Positions 11,575 through 23,477 of a stretch of 64,000 nt of DNA are shown in pieces; the stretch's first letter is position 1, and each line of letters begins with the position of its first letter. Origin of the DNA: Protopterus annectens (taxonomy: Eukaryota; Chordata; Ceratodontiformes; Protopteridae); the NCBI RefSeq assembly GCF_019279795.1, contig NC_056748.1:610885570-610949569 (forward strand). Reading direction: 5' to 3'. Position numbers and translations under genes: made by a program. Under the pieces are notes generated by a model. That model searched no databases, was not told where the DNA came from, and saw nothing but the letters and a program-made list of their open reading frames with translations.

Positions 11575-12680
11575 ACTCCTTTGTATGGGTTACTGACAGA
11601 ACCCACACTGTAAAAGTAGCCGATTCCAAATCCAGCTCCAGACAAGTGGATTACCTCAGGGTTCAGTCCTGGGACCGCTTTTGTTTGGCATCTACTTCTC
11701 TGAAGTACAGGCCAACACTAAGGGACTCTGGCTAACAAAGTTCGCAGATGACTGCAAACTGGGAGCCATTATTGAATCCCCAAATGATGTGGATATTCTA
11801 CAAAAGGGCCTTACAGAAACAGATGCTTGGTGCCAGAGCCATGGGCTCAAGCTCAATGCCAAGAAATGTATAGTTATCCCCTTTGGGAAGAAACATGTAC
11901 CCGCGAATTACCACATAGGTGGCAGTACACTAAACACCAAAAGTGTGATAAGTGACTTAGGGACACAGGTGGACAGTGGTCTCACCTTGGATAACCACAT
12001 TGCCACAACAGTCAGAAAATCCTATGTGGCACACCTCAATAAGGGCTTTTCATCCAGAAAAAAGGAGGTCATTGTCCCACTGTACTCATCCCTCATTAGA
12101 CCCATTATAGATTACAACGCCCTGTTTGGTATCTACCTCTTAAGGCATCTGCAACAACTGGAAAGGCTGCAGAAATACCTCACTAAAAGAATCACAGGCC
12201 TAAAGCAGATGCCCTATGCTGACCGTCTAAAAAGCCTCCAGCTATACTCTGTTGCATATCATCTACTCAGAGGTGATCTCTGCTTAACATACAAGACCAT
12301 GTCAAACCCAGAGCTGTTGGACATGCTACACTTAAAGAAAATCCCAATCCCTTAGAGCCACATGCTCCAGGGATCTAAACCTTGTCATCACAATGAACAA
12401 AACATGCTGGAGGGATAGTTTCCTGACCCATAGACTCCCCAGACTCTGGAATAGACTTGCCCATACATGACAAGCAGAGCGCCTCTTTGGCCCTCTTCAA
12501 AAGGAACCTTGACGATTGGATGGGAGATAGGAACTTCACCCAGGGGATCACATCAGTCGCCCTGCTAGACAGGGCTCCAGGGAAGTAAATATTTTGGGAA
12601 GAAATAGCCAGGGAATTGTTATGGCTAGCCTTGTGTAGGCCCTAGGGCAGATAGCCTAGTACCAACCTATGAACCTATAA
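11575..12680 (+). mobile_element. CR1-like LINE copy A3, 5'-truncated
   Basis: It starts in the RT (WVTDRTHTVKVA) and runs to the family tail at 12680 (cctatgaacctat). A frameshift or small deletion near 11640 breaks the PQGSVLGPLLFGIYF block. The frame then stays open from 11681 to 12355, giving FADD, HGLKLNAKKC, RKKEVIVPLYSSLIRPII and the thumb. 5' truncation is usual for target-primed elements. Confidence 0.82.
11681..12355 (+). pseudogene. CR1-like RT palm/thumb remnant in A3
   Basis: Codes 224 residues of RT palm and thumb. The catalytic loop reads KFADDCKLGA near residue 20, so both aspartates are kept. Deletion of one residue shortens VRKSFYVAH to VRKSYVAH. The frame closes at IPIP where sister copies continue, after a one-base shift near 12345. 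Confidence 0.7.
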
Positions 12681-15600
12681 TTACCACACCGACATTACAT
12701 AAATTGCACAACCCTGCCTTCTCTTAAACCTCACTCTTCCTCCAAAACATTATTCTACATTTATTGTTGCCACAATTTCCTTTTATTTCTATGGAATTTG
12801 ATCTTTCCCTTTTCTAAAGATCCAGCTTTCAATTCTTTTATCTTTTACAATATTCAGTACTTGATGTATACAGTTGGTTTAGTCTTTGATTTCCATTTTC
12901 TGGTCATTGTTCAGTTTAATTCTGTTGGCTGCCAAAAAAAACAAAGCTTTACTATGTCTAAGCAATTCAGATCCTATGTCCCAGCTCAAATGAATAATTT
13001 TGTTAGTTACAGCCATTTGCTCACCCAATATTTCTAACCGAATACTCTGTAGAGAATTTGTAAAGTGTGCCAACTCACTACACACTCAAAACATAAGTGT
13101 CCAGTTACCCGTTCCTTCCCAGCACACCTCCAACATTTTCTACCTACTTGAAGAAAATTCTTTGAAGTCTATTTCAGAGTATAAAAATACCTATGCAAAC
13201 ACTTCCAAGCAAAAATCCTGAACTTCCTGAACTTTGTCGCTTACTTGAGAGCCATACATATGTCCTCCTATTGATCCCTTGTAAAATGCTTTTCTAGTAC
13301 CTGTTTCCAGACTTTTCTAACCTCCTCTGATTGATATTAATAGTTATGCAGTATTTCATATGCCCTACTAATTATTATTTTTTTTTAACATTAGTTTCTG
13401 TTGTAGACTCAATGAAAATTTCTAACAGAGAAGTCTTTCATTTAGAATTCCCTTATCTGTTTCTCTTTACCTAAATTCTGATATTAATCCCTGGTAGGGA
13501 GGGCAGTCTCAAGCCTGCAGTCCAAGTGTCTGTCTGGCCTTGTCCCACTCTATTACCTTTCCCTCTCTGATTGTTTGCTCCCAATATCTTTGTTCCTTTA
13601 CCACTTTTCTCCAGTAAGTTGCAGCCCCCCTTTGCCTATTTTCTGTATCCCAACTTGCAGTCATCCATATTGCCAAAATCCCTTTCCTCCATTCTTGTGT
13701 TGGCTTACATCTCAGAATACTTTCTGCTACTTTATAAATGTAATATTCTGCATAGTTGTTTTTATATTCCTTAAGGATCTACATCTAACATTCCACTCTC
13801 CTTATTTCTTAAACTTATCCACTGCTTCATCACCATCCCTTTCTACTTTGAATTATAACAGTCTGCTTCTGTTAAATATATGAGCTTTAACTGTGCATTT
13901 CTAAAATATACTTTTAAAACTCGTAATCCTATGCCACCTTGTTCTAGTGGAAAAATCAACTTATCCTACTTGACCCTTGTCCTGTTTCCCTCCCAGATAA
14001 ATTCCTTCAACTCTTTATTAATTATTGTCCTGAACTTCTCTGGTTGCTATAAATATACCTGACCTGTATATAAAACTAAAGGGAGTAAAAACATTTTACT
14101 GCTTGTATCTTGCTATCCACATCGATAAACAAGAGCTTCCAGTTTCTCAGTTTTTGTATTTTCATTTTAGTGTCTTCCCACATATCCTAGCTGCTGTAAC
14201 AGAAGCCTTTTTCATCCATACCCCTAAATACTTCATTTTGTCATGTACTTACAAAAATATGGGTATTGCTGAACCTATTCTTGTGGGGGTACATAGTTTA
14301 CAGATATAGTTTTTGTTTAATCGTCATCAATTTTATATCCTGAAAAGACTTGAAACTGTTTCAGAATGACCGAGATGACCTTTTCTGTATTTATCTGGTA
14401 CAAAATAATATCGTCTGCAAAACAAGCCAACTTTTCTTGGTTATCATGCCAATTATATCCTTGCATAAGTGCATCCCTTATTTTCTTTGCCATTGGCTCT
14501 AAATTTAAAGCAAATAACAGAGAGGAAAGAGGATACCACGCCTGGTTCCTCTGCTCAAACACAATTTATCAGAGAGGAACCCTCACACTTAAATTCTTGT
14601 CTCTGATTCTTCATATATCCACATAATTAACATTATTATCGTATCAGTGAATGCAAATGATTCCATTGTCCTTCCCATAAAATCCCAGCTTAGTCTGTTG
14701 AATGCTTTCCCTGCATCAAGACCCTTTAACAACAGTGGTATTTTCTTACATTCTGCTTCCCTCTGAATCATCATTGTTCTGTTAATGTCAAGTATTTGCC
14801 TCTCCTCCACAAAACCACAGTGCTCCATATTTATCAATTTTGTTAGCAGTTTTGCCTATTTTCGCTAGTATACACATAAACACTTTGTAGTCATGGTTTA
14901 AAATTGAAATGGGTTTATACGAAGCTTGGTCTGAAGGGTCTTAACCATCTTTAAGTAATACAGGTACCACGGCTTTCTTCCAAGATGTTGGTGCATCCCC
15001 TCCTTTTAAAATACTTTTGAACAAAATCTTCTACATTTCTATCATTACTGCCCTTCTAACTTCTAGACTTCCACAGAAGTACAATTTGTTCCTGTATATT
15101 GATTATATACCACTGTTTAATTTCACCTTCTCCTACCTTAACTGTTAGTTATTAAGCCTCATCTACCTCTAACCTTGGCATAACGGTCTTCCCCAATATT
15201 TCCATTTGTGCTCTTTCTTGATTTCCACATTTCTCTGCATTATACAAATTTTCGTAACATTTTTGAAATATCTCTAATACCTCTAAGAGATCTCGGGTTC
15301 CTTTTCTTGTTATAGGCTCCTGAGGTTTTCTAACAACCCTTTCTATTTTCTCTTGCCAAAGTCTTTGTTCTAAAAGTTTTTGCACTCTGGAGTTATCAAT
15401 AAATAGTTGTTTAATAGCAGTCTTTCTAAACTCATGCATGTTATTCAAATACTCATTTATTTTTTTTTAGCTCTCTGCATTTGCACCTCATCTTGTTCTG
15501 TGAGATTTTCCTTACTCTGCAATAATATTTCTTAGCCATAAATCTTTCTGTTTTACTTCTAAGCTGTTTTTGAACTACATTTTCATTTTGTCACACTCTG

Positions 15601-16074
15601 TAAGCTATCTGTTCTGATGAAATTTTTATCTCCCCTAATAACACTCTAATAATTTCCACTACCCATTCCTTAAATTTCTCTCTTTTTAATAGGTAGGTGG
15701 GTGGGAAAGGGCCAGTGTCTCATTTATACTGCATTTTCATCTTCATTTTTATTGGTGCATGGTCTGAAATAGTTTCTGAATGCATGTTGAAGCTTTCATT
15801 TAAATGTGCATGCACCCGTGAAATATATATATTTTTTTGGTCTAGCCTAGTTGGTGAATTTTGGGGAATAGCATGCACATTCTCTCCAAGTCCTCTGAAT
15901 TCTTGTCTTCCATGCAAAATATTTTCATAAATTTCTTCAGGAATCTTTAGTTAAATTTTCTGTTTTGCTTGGTCCTGTGATACATCCTCACTATTGCAAA
16001 TCAAGTTCAGTTCTCATGTACAAGTAATATTTCCTGCTGAAAGCTGATTATTTCTCCCAAAACATTCCTAAGCT

Positions 16075-18051
16075 CCACAGAACGATTGTGCCAGTGGAAC
16101 CTTTCCATTGTTTAAATGGAATATGCACGAGAGAAGGAAAAAAACACAGGAGTTGATTAGAAGAATCTGGAATATGTTGGAAGTGTAGCAGCGATAGGAT
16201 TTGGGGGATGGAGATGAAAAGGAAGGTTCTATGTCGCATAGTTGTTGTCAACTTCGACTATGTAAATATCAAACCCCAAAGTTCAAAAACTGAAAACTCC
16301 AAACACTCAGAACAGTGATTTTCTTTCCCAGGGAAAAAATCGCTGTTCCAGTACAAAATGTGGAAACACACGAACACTACATACAGTGTCTAATGTGGGG
16401 GACTTTGCCCCCCCCCACACCCCGCTTAAATATACTAACTCCAAGATCGCACCACAGTGGAGGAAATGGCAAAGCCACGGAAATGGCCCACCACATTCTT
16501 TCCCTGGGAAAAAATTTGATGTTCTGTGGCTTTGTTATTTTTAGACTTCGAACTTCCCAGTTCAAAGTTTCGGCGTTCGGACTTATGATATACACCTGGA
16601 AAGGAAAAAAAAACAGTAACTTGGAAATTGACAAATGTGGAATTACAAAGCAATAACTACATTTGTGAAACATGACAGAACCAGAAAATCTGGAAATATT
16701 GACTTTGTAAAACTTGTAGGAGACTCTAAAGCATATGTCCTTAACATTAATGTTCAGAAAAATACGAGAGGGGAAGAGGAGAGAGAAAGTTAACTGTAAG
16801 TAAAACTAATTTTTTTTCTTAATACTAATCTTTTTATAGTGCATGATTTTCTTTGGATGCTATAAAGTTTTCTCAGTTATTTTTGAGTGTAATGGGGCTA
16901 CTAATGTAATTAGGTGCTCTTGTGTTTTTTTTCTCCTCCTCCTCCTCTCTTATTTCTTGTTGAGTTTTAAAAATGTAGGCACTGCAATGTAAAAAAAAAA
17001 AAAAGAAGAAAAGTTTGGTCAAAAGAGCATGACAAAAGAAAACTGAATAGGAGGATATATGAGGGATCTGAGGCAAAAATTTAAGTGGGCGGGTTACTCT
17101 CTGATAATTTCTAATTGAGCAGAGGAACCAGGTAGGGGTGTCCTCTTTCTCTTGTATTGTTTGCATTATGTTTAGAACCATTGGCAAAGAAAATAAGGGA
17201 CTCAGAAATTCAAGGCTATAATTAGTATAGTAGTCAAGAAAAGCTGGCTGTCTTTGCAGATGATAATATTTTAAACCTGATGAAACCAGAAAATGACATT
17301 TCAGTGCTGTGGAACATTTTGACACAGGTTCAAATCTTTTTTGAGATACAAAATTAATGAAGCTAAAGCAAAGGCAGTAGTTGTAAATTATGTACATACA
17401 CACAAATTGGTTCAGCAATATCCAGATTTATCGGGACATGATAAAATGAAGTACTTAGGACTATGTATTAAAAATGATTCTGGTGTGGCAGCTAAGAACA
17501 TGTGGGAAGAGACTAAACAAAAGATAATACAAAACTCATTAATTGGAAGCTCTGTTATTTGTATATGGATAATAGGATACAAGCAGTTTAAATGTTTTTA
17601 GTCCCTTTAGTCTTATACATAGGTCAGGCATATTTATATAAATCAAAGAAGTTGTATATAGCAATTAATAAAGAGCTGAAAGATTTTATATGGGAGGGGA
17701 AGACGGCAAGAGTCAAGTAGGATAAGATTATTCCAGTTGAGCAGGGTTGATTGGGATTATCTGATTTAAAGGGGTGTTTCAGAGCTACACAATTAAGGTT
17801 CCTATACATAGCACAAGCAGAAACCTATAATTCAAAGTGGAAAGGGATGATGAAACTGGGGGAAGCTTAAGAAGCAAGGAGACACTGGGATTTTTTATGC
17901 AAATCATTAAGGAGAATGACAATAACCATGCAGAAATATATTCATAAAGTAGCAGAAAGTATTCCAAGAACTAAACCAACACGGAATGGAGAAAGGAGAT
18001 TCTGCTGATAGGGATGACTGATTAGAAATGCAGAGAATAGGCAAGAGGGTG
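16075..18051 (+). mobile_element. L1-like LINE copy B3 with internal deletion
   Basis: The 5' part (16075-17035) matches the ORF1-end and inter-ORF region of B6 (42600-43140). At 17036 the sequence jumps to the RT palm (GGYMRDL-like, matching B6 near 45735), skipping about 2.6 kb of the family consensus. From there it follows RT (FADDNIL loop near 17260), thumb and ORF2 C-terminal part to about 18051, where copy B4 begins in the endonuclease. A separate insertion occupies about 16250-16611. Confidence 0.7.
16250..16611. mobile_element. putative small non-autonomous DNA element inside B3
   Basis: About 360 bases interrupt B3 relative to B6: family sequence stops near 16250 and resumes at cagtaacttgg (16614). 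It contains two near-palindromes, ttcccagggaaa near 16325 and ttccctgggaaa near 16500, and related TTCG-rich motifs near both ends (aacttcgacta; acttcgaacttccc). No coding capacity. The class is uncertain: terminal inverted repeats are weak and no clear target duplication was found. Confidence 0.4.
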
Positions 18052-21000
18052 CGGGGACCAGAAGGGAAAGTATAACAAAGGAGGGTATATTTTTGAAGAA
18101 ATTTATAAAAATACTTGCCATGAAAGATGTGAATTCAGTAATAGGAGTTCGGAGTGAATTTACATATTATTCCCCAAGATATAAAAACTGGGCTAGGCTA
18201 GACAGAATTTCCATTTCATAGTAATGTGTGAATTTAGTTGAAGTTCTTGATATGCACCCAGTAACTATTTCAGATCACAAGCCAGTAATAACTAAAAAAA
18301 CAGAGGGTAATTAAATAAAAATGAGACACTGGTACTTTCTTACCTATCTGTTGAAAAGAGAGGAATTTAAGGAAAAGGTAGTGGCGGTTATTCAGGAGCT
18401 TTTCGAGAGGATAGAAATTTCTTCTGAAAATATAGCTAGGCAGCGGGATAAAATTAAGATGGAGTTTAAAAATAGGGTGGAAATAAAAGAAAGGAAGGTA
18501 TGGTTAAGAAGTAACAAGAATTATTTAGAGGGACTATCAAATGTTAAATTATCGCAGAATAGGGGGAATCTCACAGAACAAGAGAAGGATCAACTACAGA
18601 ATGCTAAGCAGAAAATAAGGGATTGCCTCAATAATATGCACGAGTTTAGAAAGATTGCTTTTAAGCAACTTTTTTTATAACACTAGAGCACAAAAGCCTT
18701 TAGTACAACAACCCAGGTAACAGAAAGTAGAAAGGGCTGTCACCAAGCTTAGGTAGGATGGTAATGAGATCCTATAGAGGTATTAGAAATATTTCAGAAA
18801 TTTTATGAAAGCACATAAAGCAGAGAAGTATGGAAATTAAGAAAAGATACAAATGGAAATGTTTATGGAAGAATTAAGTATGCCAAGATTAGAGGTAGAT
18901 GAGGCTCAATTTCTAATGGTTAGGATAGGAAGAAATGAGATAAAAATTGTGATATATAGCCAGTCTACAAGAAAGTCCCCAGGAATAGATGGCATTCCTG
19001 TGAAAGATTGGAAGCTAGGGTGGAAAAAAATGGTAAAGATCTGGAAGGTTTTTTTTTAACAGCATTTTAAGAGGATGGGAAGTACCAACATCCTGGGAGA
19101 AAGCAGTGGTAGCTGTAATACCTAAAGAGGGTAAAGGTTAATCAGATCCAGCTTTAGACAGGCCCATTTCAGTACTAAACCATGATTATAAAGTGTGCTT
19201 GTCTATAATGGCTATAAGAATGGCAAAAGTAATGCCAAAATTGATAGATATGAATCAGTGGTGTGGTTTTGTGGAGAGGAGTCGACAGCATTAACAGAAC
19301 ATTGATTATCCAAAGGGAAGCAGAATGTAAGAAAATAACATTGCTGTTGGTTGGCCTTGATGTAGAGAAATAATTTGATAGAGTAAGCTGGGACTTTATG
19401 AGAAGGGCAATGGAAGCATTTGCATTTCCTGAAATAATTGTAAGGTTGATTAGGAGGATATATAAGGTCCTTTTTCCCCTTTGTTGTTTGCATTATATTT
19501 AGAACCATTGGCAAAGAAATTAAGGGACTCAGAAATTCAAGGATGTAATCAATTTGGTAGTAAAGAAAAGCTGGCTCTGTTTGCAGATGATATTATCTTA
19601 TACCTGACAAAACCAGAAAGAGATATTGCAGTGTTGTGGAACATTTTGAAACCATTTCATATATTTTCTGAATACAAAATTAATTAAGTTAAATCAAAGG
19701 CAATATCGGTAAATTATGGACCCACACATGAATTGGTTCAGTAGTATTCATATTTATGGGTACACAATAAAATGAAATATTTAGAAGGATGGTCGGCAGC
19801 TAAGTATATGTGTAGAGACTAAACAAAAGATTTGAGAAAGTGGAAGCTTTGTTATATGGGTGTCGATAGTAAGATACAAGCAGTTAAAATGTCTTTAGTG
19901 AATTAGAATTTTTATTGTTTTAATAAAATTTGGATTTACTGGTTTTGTGGTTCCAAAATGTTTTGTCCCTTTAGTCTTATACAAGGGTCAGGCATATTTT
20001 TATCAAGCAGAGGAGAAGTTGTGGATAGCAAATAATAAAGAGCTGAAGGACTTTATCTGGGAGGGAAAGACAGCAAGAGTCAAGTGGGATAAGCCAAATT
20101 GAGGGGGTATTTCAGAGCTACACAATTAAGGCTCCTATACATAGCACAAGCAGAAACCTATAACTCAAAGTGGAAAGGGATGATGATGAAGCAGGGGGAA
20201 GCTCAACAAAAGAGAGACTGAGATGTTGGATGCAGGCCTTTTGGAATGGAAAAAGGAGATTCTCCCAATAGAGTTACTGCAATTATGGATATAGGTAACA
20301 GGCAAGAAGGAGCTGGAATGTATTGGATATAATTGACAAAGGAACTAAGGTATAGTGGGATTAAATAACTAGAGCAGGAAAGATGATAGTATGGGAAGAT
20401 GCCAAGTATTTATTTGGACTTCAGGTTAGAGATTACCTTCCCTAGCAAGGATTGATATCAGAGTATAGGCAAAGAGAAAGAAATTGGGGGGGGGGGGGTC
20501 CTAAATGAAAGACCAGCACTGGTAGAGTTTTTAGAATCTAGAACAGTAGCTGGCATTAAAAAAAGGAATATTTAGTAGAGCATATAAAATATTGCATGAT
20601 AATTATAAGAATCAATTAGAGGAGGTTAAAAAGGATTGGGAAGAGAGATTGGATAAGCAATTCATAAAGAAACAATGGGAAGGATATATGTCTCCCCCAA
20701 ATATACAACAAAATCCAGAAGAGTTAGGATTTTTGCTTGGAAATGTTTACATAGATATTTTTATATCCCAAGAAGATTCCAGGGAGTTTTTCGTCTGCTA
20801 GACAGCAAGGTTTGGAGATGTGACGAGGAAGAAAGAGGTAATTAGGAACACATTTTCTAGGAATGTGGTGAGTTGGCAAATGTAGATTCCCTGGGGGTGC
20901 TCTGTCAGAGATGCTGGGTTGGGTGGATTGATGTGACAAGGTAGGTGATTTTTTCTGAGCTACGATACAGAATCGGAACTGCCTAGTCATGGTAAGGCCT

Positions 21001-21277
21001 TAATGTGTCTAATTATGGTGGCTGCCAAAAAATTAATTACTAGAAAATGGATATCAAAATCTAAACCAATCATACTGTAAGTAATGAGTATAGTAACAAA
21101 GGTAAAATAACTGCAATTGAGATATTTAGAAAAGGGTAGGAGTAAACTACATAGGAAAAACTGGAATATAGCAATATATGTGAAGTATAATTTTTGTAAA
21201 TGTGAACTTGTTAATACAGTTTGATTACTTTTATATAAATGTAAATTTGCTTGTGTCAAGTGATAATTCAGTAAAGG
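18052..21277 (+). mobile_element. L1/Tx1-like LINE copy B4, 5'-truncated
   Basis: It begins in the endonuclease (compare B6 at 44345) and ends in the family tail (gataattcagtaaaggtg) at about 21277. The linker ORF 18321-18680 is followed by RT pieces with SPGIDGIPV near 18980, EPLAKKLRDSEIQG and LALFADDIILYL near 19580 (loop intact), and a C-terminal part to 20990. A block near 19890-19957 interrupts the reading relative to B6 and is flanked by repeated aaaatgt. A 12-G run lies near 20487. Confidence 0.75.
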
Positions 21278-22066
21278 TGTTTAAAAAAATAGGCAAGAGG
21301 GGGCTAGAATTTATTGGAGAAACCTGGCAAAGGAACTAAGGTATTGTGAGCAAATAATTAGAGAGGGAAAGGTAATGGAATGGAATACACCAGGAATTTA
21401 TTTGGACTGCAGGTTAGATATTGCATTCCCTATCAAGGATTGATATTGGAGTGTATACAAAGAGAAATAAATACAGGAGTCATAAATGAAAGACCAGCAC
21501 TGGTAGGGTGTTTAGTAGAATCTAGAACAGAAGCTGCTGTTAAAAAGGAATGATTAATAGAGCATATAAAATATTGCATGATAACTATAAGAAGCAATCA
21601 GATGAGGTTAGAAAGGATTGGGAAGAGAGATTGAATAAGTGATAGCAATAATGGGGGATATATCTTTGTCTCCCAAATATACAACAAATTCTAGACATTT
21701 TAGGATTTTTGTTTGGAAATGTTTACATAGGTATTTTTGTGCCCTAAGTAGACTCCAGAGAATTTTTCATCAGTTAGACAGCAAATGGAGGTGTGATATG
21801 GAAGAAAGAGGTAGTTGGGAACATATTTTCTGGGAGTGTAATGGGTTGGCATACTTTAAAGATTTTCTGTAGACTACTCTATCAGAGATACTGGGTTAGC
21901 AAGTCTGTGTGTCTAGGGATATCATTTTATGAGCTATGATACAGAATCAGAATTGCCTGGACATAGTAAGGCCTTGCTGAGTCTAGTTATGGTGGGTGCC
22001 AAAAAAAGAGTTATTAGAAAATGGAAATCAAAGTCTAAACCAAGTATATTACAAGTACTGAATATA
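21278..22066 (+). mobile_element. L1-like LINE copy B5, C-terminal ORF2 fragment
   Basis: It restarts in ORF2 (ggcaagaggg block) directly after the tail of B4. The segment 21639-21872 encodes KWRCDMEERGSWEHIFWEC, matching the Cys-x-x-Cys/His/Cys-type C-terminal motif of L1 and Tx1 ORF2 proteins (first Cys shifted). This is the clearest clade marker for family B. The copy breaks off near 22066. Confidence 0.7.
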
Positions 22067-22069
22067 GCG

Positions 22070-22550
22070 GTTACCAAGGTAACTAATGTTTTATACATGA
22101 CATCAAACTTGCAAAGTTGTTCAAGAGAAACAATAGAAGTCTGAACTTGAAATGTCACAGAATGTAACAATCATATTCTGAACAAATCATATTAAATTGA
22201 CAATAGACGCTCAGTTTAATGGCATGGGCTTGTGTATAATAACACTACTGTTTAACGTCTCATAAATGAGATGCACTATATTGAACATCAAGGGGAAGCA
22301 TGATGATTTTCTCATATAAGTAAATGTGCATAACAAGTCATATAATTGCTTTAACTTGAATTGTGGTTTTGTAACCAATCTTGACCATACATAATACTTA
22401 AGCTGTTACCAAGGTAACTAATGTTTTATACATGACATCAAACTGACAAAGTTGTTCAAGGAAAACAGTAGAAGCCTGAACTAGGAATGTCACAGAATGT
22501 AACCATCACATTCTGAACAAATAGTATTAAACTGGCAATCACTCAGTTTA
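22070..22550. repeat. two-unit direct repeat, period about 335
   Basis: The segment 22070-22218 recurs at 22405-22550 with few changes (both start gttaccaaggtaactaatg and end near ctcagttta). The 186-base spacer is unrelated. No coding potential. The unit could be an LTR-like or satellite-like remnant, or a local duplication. Confidence 0.7.
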
Positions 22551-23460
22551 ACCTTTGCTAATTATACAAAATAGAATGTTGCCATTTAAATCTAAAAACT
22601 TTCAATATATGCCATAAAATGGCAATTTATGAATATGGAAAGGGAACTTGTAATCATTAATCACAATAAGTGAATTTGTTGTTTTTAACCTACAGTTTCA
22701 ATCACTTTATAATAAGAAATGACATATGAAAATCCTTATTTGTAGGAAATGGGGGGAAGAGGGATCCACTGATAATTAAAATGCACTAACTTTCATCAAT
22801 GTTCACATAAAACAAACTTGGTGTTTTAAGTTAGCAACAAACAAAGTGATTACTTAAATGCTGGCAAACAATGATATGTAACTTCTGATACATCCAGTAA
22901 AATACATTGTATTATAAACATTAGGTATACCATCTATTTCTATTAAGTAATAAGTTTTGAAAGACTTCATCAATAAGGGTGAATATGTTAAGTAACTGTG
23001 TGGTATAATCTTTTACTAAAGTTTTATATATGATACATCCTACTTTACTATGAATTGCTTGTCATCTATCTTTTCATGTAAATATTAGTTGCTTATACAG
23101 TAAGTAGATATTTATTGTATTAGAATTCTGTCTAATCTACAGTAGTACTATATCTGTTCAAAATAATATAAATATTGCTTATTCCTAATACAAATATTCT
23201 CCATATGATTCAATTTATGGAGCTCAGATGTTCTGTATTGTCAAGGTATGAGTGATAATCTGATGGACTTAGGTTTATCCATCAGAATAGGAATGATTTT
23301 CATTTTATGGCTAGTGCGGATCTTAGTTTTGTTAACATTTATTAAATTAAATTTATTTCACAAAAACATTTTAAGTATGCCTGACCAAAACATTACTTTA
23401 CTGGTAAACACTCAAAGTATAAAACTGATAATTTCCTTTAAAAGCTCAAACATATACTTT
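22551..23460. other. AT-rich DNA, no gene seen
   Basis: The only open frame of note (23248-23520) is a hydrophobic AT-rich stretch without a recognisable domain. It precedes LINE C and may include its 5' UTR. Confidence 0.4.
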
Positions 23461-23477
23461 ATAATTATCAGAGGAAA

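Larger units (their letters stand above)
11465..16075 (-). mobile_element. L1/Tx1-like LINE copy B2, interrupted by A3
   Basis: On the minus strand the copy runs from the mid-endonuclease (16075) to the 3' tail (11465). Recognisable parts are the EN end with ISDHAPI near 15750, the EN-RT linker (15448-15152), RT palm pieces (14837-14589 with the hallmark CGFVEERQ, 14562-14317 with ACFADDIILY, an intact catalytic loop), and the thumb and C-terminus to about 12800. Frames are broken throughout. CR1-like copy A3 occupies 11575-12680 within its 3' UTR. Its 5' truncation point abuts copy B3 in opposite orientation. Confidence 0.75.

Noticed and set aside
22070-22550. Possible LTR retrotransposon ends
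   Set aside because: The spacer is only 186 bases and no TG...CA termini or target duplication were found, so it is kept only as a direct repeat.
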